In this document: one piece after another, positions 6,824-16,753 of the stretch
Layout of the letters: the number at the start of each line of letters is the position of its first letter
Numbering within the stretch: position 1 is the stretch's first letter
DNA from: Gimesia sp.
Lineage (GTDB): Bacteria > Planctomycetota > Planctomycetia > Planctomycetales > Planctomycetaceae
DNA: 64,000 nt
Reading direction: 5' to 3'
NCBI RefSeq assembly: GCF_040219335.1
Contig: NZ_JAVJSQ010000007.1
Location: 124,001-188,000, forward strand
The notes under the pieces: generated by a model
What the model was told of the DNA's origin: nothing
Database searches by the model: none
Seen by the model: only the letters and a program-made list of their open reading frames with translations
Made by a program: the position numbers and the translations under genes

Positions 6824-9238
6824 TTGGCGAAACGAAAATCAGCCAGTAACGGCGCAGAGAATGGCACCAACGGAAACGCCAGCGTTGAAACGGACCGTAT
6901 TGAATATGTTCCCATCAGTGAGGTCACGCGACGACGCTATCTGAACTACGCGATGTCAGTCATCACTTCCCGGGCGTTGCCTGATGTCCGGGACGGTCTG
7001 AAGCCGGTACAACGCCGCATTTTGTATGTGATGTACCACGACTTGCGACTGGTGGCCAATGCGAAGCCCCGTAAGTGTGCCAAAATCTGTGGTGATACCA
7101 CGGGTAACTACCATCCTCACGGTGACGCTTCCGTGTACGATGCCCTGGTTCGTCTGGCTCAGGACTTCAACCTGAGGAACCCTCTGGTCAATGGTCAGGG
7201 GAACTTCGGTTCGATTATGGGTCTGCCGGCCGCTGCTGCCCGTTATACGGAAGCCCGTCTGACCGGCATCGCAGAGCATCTGATGAATGAGCTGCGATAT
7301 CAGACCGTCGAAATGCGTCCCAACTATGATGGTACCCGCAATGAGCCGGTTGTCCTGCCGGCCCGCTTCCCAAACCTGCTGGTTAACGGAGTACACGGGA
7401 TCGCCGTCGGGATGGCAACGAACATTCCGCCTCACAATCTGGGCGAAGTAGTCAAAGCCTGCACGCATCTGATCCATCATCCCGATGCGACCGTGGCCCA
7501 ATTAATGAAATACATTAAAGGTCCCGACTTCCCGCTGGGAGGTCGGATCGTCACGGACAAACGCTCTCTCACCAATGTCTATAAGGATGGCCGCGGACCG
7601 ATCAAGATCCGGGGCGAGTGGAAGATCGATACAGACAAAAAAGCCAGTTCGAAAAATGCCCAGCGACTGATCGTTTATTCGGTACCTTATGCCGTCGAAA
7701 CCGGATCTCTGCTGTCGGAAATCGGGGGCATTGTCGAATCGCGGAAGCTGCCCCAACTGCTGGATGTCGCTGACGAAACGGATGACAAGAACGGTCTGAA
7801 GATCGTCCTGGAGATCAAGCCGGATGCCGACCCTGAAACGGTAATGGCCTTCCTGTACAAGCACACGCACCTGGAACAGAACTTCGCCGTCAACCTGACC
7901 TGCCTGGTTCCCGATGATTCTGATGTACTGATCCCCCACCGTTGCGATCTGCGGGAGATGTTACAGTACTTCCTGGACTTCCGTTTCATTACGGTCCGCC
8001 GCCGCTTCGAATATCAGCTGGAACAGCTGGAACGCCGGATCCATATTCTGGAAGGTTTCGAAATCATCTTCAACGGGCTGGATAAAGCCCTGAAACTGAT
8101 TCGTGCCAGTAACGGGAAACAGGATGCCGCTCAGAAGCTGATGGCCGAATTTCCGCTGGATGAAATCCAGACCATGGCCATTCTGGAGCTGCAGCTGTAC
8201 CGCATCTCGAAACTTGAAATCAATACGATCCGCGAGGAACTGGAAGAGAAACGGGCCGAAGCGGACCGGATTCGCAAGATCCTGGCTTCCGACAAACGAC
8301 TCTGGAAGGTCGTGGAAACCGAACTGAAGGAACTGGGCGAGGAATTCCCCGAGAAACGCCAGACGAAGCTGGGTTCTTCGGACGAAATTACCGAGTTCGA
8401 TCCGCAGGCGTATATCGTCAAAGAAAACACGAACGTAGTGGTCACCCGCGAGGGATGGATCAAGCGCGTCGGACGGCTGCAGACCAAAGGCGATACCAGA
8501 GAGCTCGCCAAAACGCGTGTCCGCGAGGGAGACAGCGTGCTGGATGTCGCACCGGGAAGCACCCTGGATCATGTGGTGTTCTTCTCCAGTGATGGTGTCG
8601 CCTATACGCTGCCGATCGAGCAGGTTCCGGCTTCCTCGGGTTACGGCGAGCCGCTTTCAAAACATGCCCGCATGGGGGATGGGGCGAGCCTGGTGGCTGC
8701 GATTACCACAGACGCCCGGTTCACACCGGAAGATAAAGCGACGAAGAAAGAGCCGATTCCTACGCCGCACCTGCTGATCGTCACCGAAAAGGGGCAGATC
8801 ATGCGGATTTCGTTCAGCCTGTTCCGCCAGGCATCGACGAAAGCGGGCCGTAAATTCTGTCGGCTCGGAAAAGACGACCGGGTGGTCTATGCCGGCCTGG
8901 TGGATGAGGCGGAAACGATGTTTATCGCAACCAAAGATGCCCGTGTGTTACACTGTGAGATCGAAGAAGCAGCTCTGCTCTCGAATCCCGGTAAAGGGGT
9001 TAAAGGGATCAAGCTGGAAAAAGGGGACTCCGTCATGGGTGCCCTGCAGCTCACTCGACCCAGCGACTGTCTGCGGGTCATCAATACCAGTGGCAAGAAA
9101 ATGACGTTCGGGCAGATGAAGTACGGCGTCACGTCTCGCGGCGGTAAAGGGGTCAAAACCAGCCAGCGGAGCGGGTTCGCCGAGATCCTCTATCCGCCTA
9201 TCGAAGTGGTGGACTGGGACGAGATCGAACAGGAATAA
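6824..9238 (+). CDS. parC: DNA topoisomerase IV-type subunit A (ParC/GyrA family)
   Basis: The breakage-reunion subunit of a type IIA topoisomerase, acting with the next gene product to pass DNA strands and decatenate or relax DNA. Start TTG 6824 (804 aa) is preferred over TTG 6812 because GGAG lies 6 nt upstream of it. The N-terminal winged-helix domain has RALPDVRDGLKPVQRR, HPHGDASVYDALVR and the active-site Tyr in AARYTEARL (about residue 141). A coiled-coil tower follows, then a beta-pinwheel from about residue 525. The classical GyrA box is missing from the first blade (GWIKRVGRLQTKGD) and only GVTSRGGKGVKT appears in the last, which favours topoisomerase IV. At the position equivalent to E. 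coli GyrA Ser83 there is Ala. The ParE-like neighbour supports the call; a divergent gyrase is the alternative. Confidence 0.88.
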   Translation: MAKRKSASNGAENGTNGNASVETDRIEYVPISEVTRRRYLNYAMSVITSRALPDVRDGLKPVQRRILYVMYHDLRLVANAKPRKCAKICGDTTGNYHPHGDASVYDALVRLAQDFNLRNPLVNGQGNFGSIMGLPAAAARYTEARLTGIAEHLMNELRYQTVEMRPNYDGTRNEPVVLPARFPNLLVNGVHGIAVGMATNIPPHNLGEVVKACTHLIHHPDATVAQLMKYIKGPDFPLGGRIVTDKRSLTNVYKDGRGPIKIRGEWKIDTDKKASSKNAQRLIVYSVPYAVETGSLLSEIGGIVESRKLPQLLDVADETDDKNGLKIVLEIKPDADPETVMAFLYKHTHLEQNFAVNLTCLVPDDSDVLIPHRCDLREMLQYFLDFRFITVRRRFEYQLEQLERRIHILEGFEIIFNGLDKALKLIRASNGKQDAAQKLMAEFPLDEIQTMAILELQLYRISKLEINTIREELEEKRAEADRIRKILASDKRLWKVVETELKELGEEFPEKRQTKLGSSDEITEFDPQAYIVKENTNVVVTREGWIKRVGRLQTKGDTRELAKTRVREGDSVLDVAPGSTLDHVVFFSSDGVAYTLPIEQVPASSGYGEPLSKHARMGDGASLVAAITTDARFTPEDKATKKEPIPTPHLLIVTEKGQIMRISFSLFRQASTKAGRKFCRLGKDDRVVYAGLVDEAETMFIATKDARVLHCEIEEAALLSNPGKGVKGIKLEKGDSVMGALQLTRPSDCLRVINTSGKKMTFGQMKYGVTSRGGKGVKTSQRSGFAEILYPPIEVVDWDEIEQE

Positions 9239-9321
9239 GCCTGCAGTGGGGCGACGTTCCCTTCGCGAGCAGACAAACAATTCAGTTACAAGTTCATTGA
9301 GAAAAGACGACCAGTAAAATT

Positions 9322-11253
9322 ATGGCAACGGCAGCAAAATCATCTGACGCTAAAAAATACTCCGCTGATGACATCGAAGTTCTGGAGGGGCTTGAAGCGG
9401 TCCGCAGACGTCCTTCGATGTATATCGGGGGTGTAGACATTCGCGGACTGCACCACCTGCTCTGGGAAATCGTGGACAACTCGGTCGACGAATACCTGGC
9501 CAATGAAGCGGACACGATTGTGGTCACGCTGCATAAAGATGGTGCGTCGTGCAGTGTCAAAGACAACGGTCGTGGGATTCCGGTCGACAAGCACTCCAAG
9601 ACCAAGAAGTCGGCACTGGAACTGATTCTGACGACCCTGCATGCCGGGGGGAAATTCTCGGACAAGAACTACGCCCGCAGCGGTGGTCTGCATGGCGTGG
9701 GTTCATCAGTAGTTAACGCGCTGTCTTCCGAGATGGTAGCGACCGTCTACCGGGACGGACACCAGTATGTGCAGCGTTATAAGAAGGGCAAGCCGACGAC
9801 ACCGGTAAAGAAGGTTAAACCATTCCGCGGGCACGGTACGGAAATCCATTTCCGCCCCGATGATAGCATTTTCCGCCGCGTACACTTCAACGCCGATACG
9901 ATCCGCCAGCACCTGGAAGACATCGCCTTCATTCATGGCGGGCTGAAAATTACGTTCCGGGATGAAGTCAAAAAAGAGACACACGAACTGTCACATCCGG
10001 AAGGGATTCGTGGCTATCTGGACAAGCTGGCAACCGAACAGCAGAAGAAACCGGTTCACGAACAGCTGTTTTACGCGGAAAAAGAAGACGAACATATTCG
10101 CGTGGAACTGGCCCTGAGATGGACCGACGCAACCGATGAGCAGATTCGCAGCTATGTGAACGGTATCCGCACCCATGCCGGGGGAACACACGAAAGCGGC
10201 CTGCGCTCGGGGATCGCCAAGGCGGTCAAGAATTATATGGACGTGCATAACATCAAGCACAAGGGACTCCAGATTTCGACGGACGACATCCGCGAAGGCG
10301 TGCTCTGTCTGATCTCGGTGTTCCATAACGATCCAATGTTCCAGGGGCAGACCAAAGAGAAGCTGAATAACCCTGAGGTCAGCGGCTTCGTCGAAGGGAT
10401 TGTCCGCCCGCTTCTGGAAACCTGGTTGAACAATAACCCTTCAATCGCCGACGCGGTTGTGGGACGCATCGTTCTGGCGGCGCGGGCCCGGATGGCCAGC
10501 CGCGATGCCCAGAAAGAAGTCAGACGCAAAACACCTTCCAACCGCAAGTCGACCCTGCCGGGCAAACTGCTGGACTGCCGGTCCAACAAGCCGGAAGAGT
10601 CGGAACTGTTCCTTGTCGAAGGTCTGTCCGCCGGTGGTACCGCAGCGATGGGGCGTGACAGCCGCATTCAGGCCGTGCTTCCCTTACGCGGTAAGGTACT
10701 CAATACCGAATCGCTGGCCGTCTCCAAAATCATGGGGAACCAGGAAATCAAAGACCTGGTCGAAACACTGGGAACCGGCATTGGTGCGAACTTCGATATT
10801 CGCAACCTGCGTTACAACCGAATCATCCTCCTGATGGATGCTGACAGCGACGGTTACCACATCAGCACACTGCTGCTGACTTTCTTCTTCCGGCACATGA
10901 TGGAATTGATTCGACAGGGCAAACTGTTCCTGGCTCAGCCGCCGTTGTACTGCATCAGTGTGGGGAACGAAAAATATTACGCCCAGGATGATGTGCAGAA
11001 AGAAGAGATCATCGAGTCTCTGCCGGCGAATCGTAAATACGAAATCGGCCGCTTCAAAGGTCTGGGTGAGATGACCGCGAAGGAACTGAAAGAGACGACC
11101 CTGGATCCCAAGAAGCGGGTGCTCCTGAAAGTCGATATCGACAGTCAGCTGGACGCCGACGCAACGTTCTCCCAGCTGTTCGGTAAAGACGCCAGCCAGC
11201 GGTATGATCTGATTATGGAAGAGGCGATTGAAGCCGACGACATCGATTACTGA
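9322..11253 (+). CDS. parE: DNA topoisomerase IV-type subunit B (ParE/GyrB family)
   Basis: The ATPase subunit of a type IIA topoisomerase, 643 aa, 83 bp after parC. GHKL ATPase motifs are EIVDNSVDE (about 49-57), DNGRGIPVD and GGLHGVGSSVVNALS. The transducer has the GQTKEKL loop (about 342-348). The TOPRIM domain has VEGLSAGG (432-439), LPLRGKVLN, MDADSDG (505-511) and RFKGLGEM near the C-terminus. Matches such as KNYARSGGLHG, LPGKLLDC and DADSDG followed by H resemble E. coli ParE more than GyrB. The first TOPRIM motif is EGLSAGG where nearly all family members have EGDSAGG: the catalytic Glu is kept but the Asp used in the drug-binding pocket is Leu435. No GyrB insert is present. Confidence 0.9.
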   Translation: MATAAKSSDAKKYSADDIEVLEGLEAVRRRPSMYIGGVDIRGLHHLLWEIVDNSVDEYLANEADTIVVTLHKDGASCSVKDNGRGIPVDKHSKTKKSALELILTTLHAGGKFSDKNYARSGGLHGVGSSVVNALSSEMVATVYRDGHQYVQRYKKGKPTTPVKKVKPFRGHGTEIHFRPDDSIFRRVHFNADTIRQHLEDIAFIHGGLKITFRDEVKKETHELSHPEGIRGYLDKLATEQQKKPVHEQLFYAEKEDEHIRVELALRWTDATDEQIRSYVNGIRTHAGGTHESGLRSGIAKAVKNYMDVHNIKHKGLQISTDDIREGVLCLISVFHNDPMFQGQTKEKLNNPEVSGFVEGIVRPLLETWLNNNPSIADAVVGRIVLAARARMASRDAQKEVRRKTPSNRKSTLPGKLLDCRSNKPEESELFLVEGLSAGGTAAMGRDSRIQAVLPLRGKVLNTESLAVSKIMGNQEIKDLVETLGTGIGANFDIRNLRYNRIILLMDADSDGYHISTLLLTFFFRHMMELIRQGKLFLAQPPLYCISVGNEKYYAQDDVQKEEIIESLPANRKYEIGRFKGLGEMTAKELKETTLDPKKRVLLKVDIDSQLDADATFSQLFGKDASQRYDLIMEEAIEADDIDY

Positions 11254-11362
11254 TCGAAAGTCTGTGATCCGGCCTTGATCACTTCGCGCCCCTGCCGATA
11301 CTTCAGATCGGTCTCAAGAGGATTTGTCATCCCGGTTCAGCAGTTACGCGTTGAGCATCGCG

Positions 11363-11401
11363 CACAAAAAACGGGAGGCGAACCAGATGATTCGCCTCCC
11401 G
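11363..11401 (-). terminator. Strong rho-independent terminator
   Basis: A perfect 11-bp stem (11372-11382 with 11391-11401, CGGGAGGCGAA/TTCGCCTCCCG) with an 8-nt loop is followed on the minus strand by TTTTTTG (11370-11364). It terminates the gene at 11434-13698. On the plus strand no T run follows, so it is less likely to serve parE. Confidence 0.88.
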
Positions 11402-11433
11402 ACTTAAATTCAACTCAGTGGAAAACCGAGGGT

Positions 11434-13698
11434 TTATTTAACCGAAGCGGTTTTCTCAACTGGTGGTGGCAGTTCTGTCTCGTTTTTCTCCACAGTCAGG
11501 TCGTTACCGATGGTCAGGGTCAACCAGCCATCGTTGGCAACAATGTCTTTGATGTGCAGATAGACGGTCCGGTTTTCCAGTTTGGCTTTAATCTGTGCGT
11601 CTTCAACACGATCCGGAAATGCCTTTTCCATTTTGTTGCGAACCACGCCAGAGCGGGCGATCTGAGAAGCAACGCTCTTGGGCCGTTCAACGGGAGACGA
11701 TTTGATGGTTCCCCGTGTGATGGAAATCTTGTTGCCTTCAACTTTGAAGCTGAGAGGTACAGTGATTTCCTGAGTCGGAACGGCGGTTTCGCCTTTCTGC
11801 TCAAACCCACAGCGTAAAATCAGGTTGAGTGTGTTATCACTGATCTTAACCCGGATCGGATCATGATCATCGAATGCCAGAATGTTGGGACCTTTGTCAG
11901 GATCTACAGGTGGACGCTGCAGTTTGACCTTGCGGCCCAGAACGTCGGCGATCGATTTTTCAAACTCGGTGATCAGATCCTGATCGGAGATTTTCCGGCC
12001 TTCCAGGTTCATCCGGGAGAGGCTGTTGTTCATCAGCGATTCGTGCATCTGCAGGACAACGCTCTCGTCAGAAGCGATCGAGAGTGGCGGCGAGTTAGCG
12101 GCCAGTTCTCCGGTATCCATCAGACGGGTGCGGACATAAAGATGAGTATCGGTAGACGCATAGCTGCGGGCAGACGGGAACAGGCCGTTGTCACGCAGAC
12201 GCTTGTTGAACTTCTGACCGACTTCCTCATTGGCTTTCGTGATGCGTTCGTCAACTTCTTCATCGAAGCGGGGACGAACCCGATCGCGAACACGCTGAGC
12301 AGCGATGGCTTCAGCTTCAGGACGCAGTTCTTCAGTGCGGCGGTAGGCCATTTTGCGTCCCAGGCCAGCCAGCAGCGGGATGCCATCCAGCTTGGTGGAA
12401 GCACCCACGGTGGTGTTATTGGCCTGCACATCAACCCAGGCGGGATGTGTTGTGAACAGGTCGCCGTCGAAGTTGATATCTTTTGCACCCCAGAACTGGT
12501 GGTGACCAGAGGTGTAGATCGTAGCCTGGCTGGTCTGACCGGAGGTTTCACTGTTGGTGACACCGTTCAGAGTCAGAGCGAACCGCAGGGTCGCATCGCT
12601 GGGTTGGAAGTCGACGCCAACTTCAGTGGTCGTTGCCTGGTTTCCGGTAACATAAGCACCGAGGATACAGTCAACAACAGGACCGGTTTCGCAGGTGCTG
12701 TCTTTGATCAGACGATTCATGAAGTCTTCAGCAACCATAACCCGCAGGTTGTAGTTGAAGTAGTTATTCCGCAGAGCAGTTGTCAGCGGCTCCAAACCAC
12801 CTTCCAGTTCCTCACGCAGCAGAGCGTATGCTTTACGGGCTTCGAAAGCGTACTTGCTGTTCTGGGTGACTTCGTATTCTTCCAGATTTTCAACCAGGGC
12901 AGCGAGTTCTTCGCGAATCTTGCCTTTGTTGATCTGGGTTTTGCCTGGCTTGGCTTCTGCCAGGAAAGCGTTGATCGATTTTTCCAGGTCTTTGAACTGA
13001 GCACGGTTGAAGAACTTCCGCTGTTCGGCATCTTCAAGAGCTCCCCGGTTCTGGAATTTGTTTTTCAGAGCCTTGAGCAGATCCATCAGTTCGACTTCGG
13101 AGTAGCTGTTTTTCAGCTCTTTCTGCAACTGGTTCAGCTGCAGGTAGTCGACCCAGCCATTTCCATTCTGCAGGGTGCCCAGGTATTTTTTGAGTGCTGT
13201 AGCAGCAGCTGCAACCTGGTTCTGTTTGGCTTTCATCTGGGCTGCTTTGATCGTTCCGATGTTGACGTTCAAAGTTTTCAGAGCGGCATCAGCGATATCA
13301 ACGCGACGCTGCAGGCTGCTGGCGTATTCCCCCAGGGCCGGCTGACCCTTGGCTTCGTCGATCTTCGCCTGCAGGCTCTTCAGAGTTGCCTGCTGCTGTG
13401 CCACGGGCAGATCCGATTCGTAGAGTTTTACAAGCAGGTCAGAAACCTGTGTGCTCCACTTGGCCCATTTTCCCTCGAGACCTTCGGGGGCCTCGGAAAT
13501 TCCTTCAGGAACTTCGGCTGGCAAGATGCCTTGCAGTCCGACATCCGCTTTTTCTGGCTTCTTATCTTCAACAGCCAGAGTGGTTGTGACAACCAGCGCG
13601 AGGCTGGCGATACCCAGTACAGCAAAACTGACCATACCATAATAAAGCGAGCTTTTTCTGGCTGGCTTGAATTCCTTGAGAAGCATGTCTGATCGCAC
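11434..13698 (-). CDS. Large membrane-anchored or exported protein of unknown function
   Basis: A protein of about 754 aa starting at GTG 13698; ATG 13686 (MLLKEF) is an alternative with GGAG 11 nt upstream. One N-terminal hydrophobic segment (about residues 20-42, YGMVSFAVLGIASLALVVTT) suggests an inner-membrane anchor or uncleaved signal. Residues 80-330 are helical and Gln/Lys/Ala-rich, probably coiled coil. A globular part with CETGPVVDCILGAY and STKLDGIPLLAGLGRKMAYR follows, then a helical segment rich in Glu/Arg, and a C-terminal beta-rich region. I do not recognise a named family; length and style match conserved planctomycete proteins. The gene stands alone, with its own terminator and a structured leader at 13699-13770. 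Confidence 0.75.
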   Translation of the reverse strand: MRSDMLLKEFKPARKSSLYYGMVSFAVLGIASLALVVTTTLAVEDKKPEKADVGLQGILPAEVPEGISEAPEGLEGKWAKWSTQVSDLLVKLYESDLPVAQQQATLKSLQAKIDEAKGQPALGEYASSLQRRVDIADAALKTLNVNIGTIKAAQMKAKQNQVAAAATALKKYLGTLQNGNGWVDYLQLNQLQKELKNSYSEVELMDLLKALKNKFQNRGALEDAEQRKFFNRAQFKDLEKSINAFLAEAKPGKTQINKGKIREELAALVENLEEYEVTQNSKYAFEARKAYALLREELEGGLEPLTTALRNNYFNYNLRVMVAEDFMNRLIKDSTCETGPVVDCILGAYVTGNQATTTEVGVDFQPSDATLRFALTLNGVTNSETSGQTSQATIYTSGHHQFWGAKDINFDGDLFTTHPAWVDVQANNTTVGASTKLDGIPLLAGLGRKMAYRRTEELRPEAEAIAAQRVRDRVRPRFDEEVDERITKANEEVGQKFNKRLRDNGLFPSARSYASTDTHLYVRTRLMDTGELAANSPPLSIASDESVVLQMHESLMNNSLSRMNLEGRKISDQDLITEFEKSIADVLGRKVKLQRPPVDPDKGPNILAFDDHDPIRVKISDNTLNLILRCGFEQKGETAVPTQEITVPLSFKVEGNKISITRGTIKSSPVERPKSVASQIARSGVVRNKMEKAFPDRVEDAQIKAKLENRTVYLHIKDIVANDGWLTLTIGNDLTVEKNETELPPPVEKTASVK

Positions 13699-14345
13699 TC
13701 CATCGGCAAAAGGACTCGAATCACGGTGGCCACCGTTAAACGGAAACAGGGCCTGTCAGGCCCGCGTTCTCTCATGTGGTGGTGGAAACTACCGTTGTAA
13801 AATAATTTATCGTCATTTATCCGGTCGGGAGTGTGTTGAATTCCTACATCCCAACCGGCATTCAACTAATCCAGCTTCATAACCTGCAAAACCCTGTCTG
13901 GAAGTAATTTCCAGAAATAGAATGTTCCGCAGATCGAAATCTGGCGTTTTTTATTGGAGCGAATTTGAGCCGAAAACTCCGAGCAAACCTCCCAGACCCT
14001 GAAATCGATAGAGTCTGAGGTTGATTCTGCTTTAACTCTGGAGAGATCCAGATCATCATTCCATCTTAGCGCAGTCTAGTAGACCCGCAAATATTGTGCA
14101 ATCAACCAAAGCACCTTGAACTCACAACATTAACAAAACGTACGAAAGTTCACTATTATTTCCCATTCTGGTTTGATTTCTCAAGTCTTTTTTGCTTTTG
14201 ATGTCAAATTGCTCTCGAAACAGACTCTTTCTCAGTACGAAAACTGGGAATCCCTGACGGTTCGATTTGGAATTTGAGCCCCCTGCCCTTACATTGATGA
14301 TTTCAGAAACGGAACCATTCAGCTTCGCTTGAAAAGGATTTTGAC
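13699..14345. other. Divergent intergenic region with structured leader
   Basis: About 650 bp between the 754-aa gene (minus) and the helicase gene (plus). Next to the minus-strand gene are small inverted repeats: GGGCCT/AGGCCC with a 3-nt loop (13749-13763) and two palindromic patches at about 13729-13743, probably leader structure. From 14090 to 14330 the DNA is AT-rich and should hold the helicase promoter. No supported ORF. Confidence 0.4.
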
Positions 14346-16613
14346 TTGGATTTTCAGCAGGTCCTCACACCGGAACAATACGCCGCCGTCAGCCATCACC
14401 AGGGACCACTGCTGGTACTGGCTGGACCCGGTTCGGGAAAGACGCGCGTGATTACTCACCGGATTGCCTCGCTGATCCAGGCAGGCGTGCCCGCGAATCA
14501 GATACTGGGGATTACCTTCACCAATAAAGCCTCGGATGAAATGGGCGAACGGGTTCAGCAGCTGATCCCCGGTATCCGCGTGGAGATCTCGACCTTCCAT
14601 AAATTCTGCGTCCGCATTCTGAGACGGTACGGCAGAGCCGTTGGTCTCGACAGTAACTTTTCGATTTTTGACACGACCGATCAGCAACAGTTGATTCGCC
14701 ACGTGCTCAATGAACTGGACATCGACACGGTAGCCTACAATCCCTCGACCATCGCAGGCATGATCAGCCGTGCAAAGAATGACCTGATCACCGCAGAGCG
14801 ATATGCGGAAGCGTTTCAGGAATCGATCGGCGATCATTTGCAGGCGGTGGCCGCGCGGGTCTACCCCGTCTATCAACGACTGCTGCTCGAATCGAACGCC
14901 GTCGACTTTGATGATCTGCTGCTGCACGTCGCCAGCCTGCTCAAAGGTTCGCCCGAACTGCGAGCCACGCTCGACGAACGTTATCAATACATTCTGGTGG
15001 ACGAGTATCAGGATACCAACCTGGCGCAATACCAGATTGTGATGGGACTCTCGCTGAACACACGTAATCTGTGTGTCACCGGCGATCCCGATCAGTCCAT
15101 CTATGGCTGGCGTGGTGCCAAGATCGAGAACATTCTGCAGTTCGAACGCGACTTCCCGGACTGCCAGACGATTCGGCTCGAGCAGAACTTTCGCAGTACG
15201 AAAGAAATTCTGCGCGTCGCCGACAGCCTGATTGTGCACAACCAGCGACGAAAAGCCAAAACGCTGTTCACCGAGAACCCGGAGGGAACGCCGGTCGAAC
15301 TGCTCACCTATAACGACGAGCGACAGGAGGCGGAAGAGATCGCCCTGCATATCCGCCGTGCAGTCGACCGGGGTGAATACGACTATACCGACTTCGCCAT
15401 CTTTTACCGCGTGAACTCACTCTCCCGCGAGCTGGAACTGGCACTGGCCCGACATAAAATTCCCTACCAGCTTGCAGGCAGCGTCGCGTTTTACGAACGG
15501 ACGGAAGTCAAAGACCTGTTGTCGTACCTCAAGCTGATTAACAATCCGGATGACCGCGTGGCGTTTGGCCGGATCGTAAATAAGCCGCTACGGGGGATCG
15601 GTAAAACCACACAGAGAAAACTCATCCGCTGGGCCGACGAGAAAGGAATCAGCCTGCTCGAAGCCGCGCACCAGGCCGCAGACTGCTCGACGCTGTCCAA
15701 GCGCGCCGCGACGATGGTCGCCCGGTTCGCCAAAATGATCTCCGGATTTTCACTGGCCGACACCGGGTCTGTGGCCCAGCTGATGGAAGTGGTCATCGAC
15801 AGCACACGGATGATCGACAGCTGGAAAGAGAGTCCGGATGAAGACGATCAGCAGCGGATCGCCAACGTGAACGAGCTGGTCTCCACCGCCCGGAAGTACG
15901 ATCAGATCTTTGGTGACGAGACGACGCTGGAGGGGTTCCTCGAAGTCAGCACCCTCGCCAGTGCCACCGATCAGCTGGATGCGGAATCAGGTCAGGTGAC
16001 ACTGATGACGCTGCACGCCGCGAAGGGGCTGGAGTACCCAGTGGTCTTTATTATCGGCGTCGAACAGAATCTGATTCCTCACGAGCGGGTGCTTCGCGAA
16101 GAGCTCCGTGATGGTCTGGAAGAGGAACGACGGCTGTTCTTTGTGGGCATCACCCGGGCCGAACAGAGTCTGTACCTGACACAGACACGCGAACGCTCGC
16201 TGCGCGGGCGTCCCTGGCGGACGATTACCAGTGACTTCCTGAAAGAGATCGATGTCGAAGTCAAAGACATGACCGATTTCCTGGGAGAGCACCGCTCGCA
16301 TTTCGATGATTTCGTCGAGTCCGTTAAACGGGGTGAGGTCGACACCGAGGCACTGAAAGCGGCGACTCCCCAGAAAAAGCCTCTGCTGATGACCGGGGCT
16401 GACCTGCTGAAGCAAACCCCCGAAGCAGCCGAACTCCCGCAGGGATTCTCGGTGGGCATGCGGGTGCGTCATCCGCGGTACGGAGTCGGTACCGTCATGG
16501 GTATCAGCGGTTTTGCCCGTAAACGCATGGTGACAGTCCTCTTCGACGAGATGGAAGAGGGGCAGACCTTCGTTGCCGCCCACTGTCCGCTACAACCGTT
16601 GGGACTGCGATAA
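14346..16613 (+). CDS. uvrD: PcrA/UvrD-type ATP-dependent DNA helicase
   Basis: A superfamily 1A 3'-5' helicase that unwinds nicked or recombination-intermediate DNA in repair and replication. It has 755 aa; start TTG 14346 has AAGGA 7 nt upstream. Motifs in order: Q motif LTPEQYAAV (8-16), Walker A AGPGSGKT (26-33), motif Ia TFTNKASDEM (about 59-68), motif II VDEYQDTN (about 218-225), motif III GDPDQSIYGWRGA, motif IV RLEQNFRS, motif V LMTLHAAKGLEYPVVFI and motif VI EEERRLFFVGITRA. The C-terminal segment (FSVGMRVRHPRYGVGTVMGI) is the PcrA-type Tudor-like domain that contacts RNA polymerase in PcrA/UvrD. All catalytic motifs look intact. Rep is a less likely alternative because of that C-terminal domain. 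Confidence 0.93.
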   Translation: MDFQQVLTPEQYAAVSHHQGPLLVLAGPGSGKTRVITHRIASLIQAGVPANQILGITFTNKASDEMGERVQQLIPGIRVEISTFHKFCVRILRRYGRAVGLDSNFSIFDTTDQQQLIRHVLNELDIDTVAYNPSTIAGMISRAKNDLITAERYAEAFQESIGDHLQAVAARVYPVYQRLLLESNAVDFDDLLLHVASLLKGSPELRATLDERYQYILVDEYQDTNLAQYQIVMGLSLNTRNLCVTGDPDQSIYGWRGAKIENILQFERDFPDCQTIRLEQNFRSTKEILRVADSLIVHNQRRKAKTLFTENPEGTPVELLTYNDERQEAEEIALHIRRAVDRGEYDYTDFAIFYRVNSLSRELELALARHKIPYQLAGSVAFYERTEVKDLLSYLKLINNPDDRVAFGRIVNKPLRGIGKTTQRKLIRWADEKGISLLEAAHQAADCSTLSKRAATMVARFAKMISGFSLADTGSVAQLMEVVIDSTRMIDSWKESPDEDDQQRIANVNELVSTARKYDQIFGDETTLEGFLEVSTLASATDQLDAESGQVTLMTLHAAKGLEYPVVFIIGVEQNLIPHERVLREELRDGLEEERRLFFVGITRAEQSLYLTQTRERSLRGRPWRTITSDFLKEIDVEVKDMTDFLGEHRSHFDDFVESVKRGEVDTEALKAATPQKKPLLMTGADLLKQTPEAAELPQGFSVGMRVRHPRYGVGTVMGISGFARKRMVTVLFDEMEEGQTFVAAHCPLQPLGLR

Positions 16614-16753
16614 CCGGCCCCGCGTTCATGGCATCTGATGTTTCCTTCCGATAAAGCCTCTGGTCCCCGCTGCGCCGTCTGTTAAACATGAAGTAGCAGA
16701 CAGTGACATCCGCGCAGCAGCGACGTTGGACTCATCTGAAGCGAAGGACTTGC

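Noticed and set aside
11863-13692. 609-codon plus-strand frame opposite the 754-aa gene
   Set aside because: Phe/Val/Gln-rich antisense composition; the minus-strand gene has a membrane anchor and a terminator in the right place.
13699-13770. TTCGAGTCC on the minus strand, similar to a tRNA T-loop
   Set aside because: Flanking bases do not form the T-stem, and no acceptor or anticodon stem fits; small leader hairpins instead.
14319-15350. 343-codon minus-strand frame inside the helicase gene
   Set aside because: Antisense to conserved helicase motifs I to III; no start site features.
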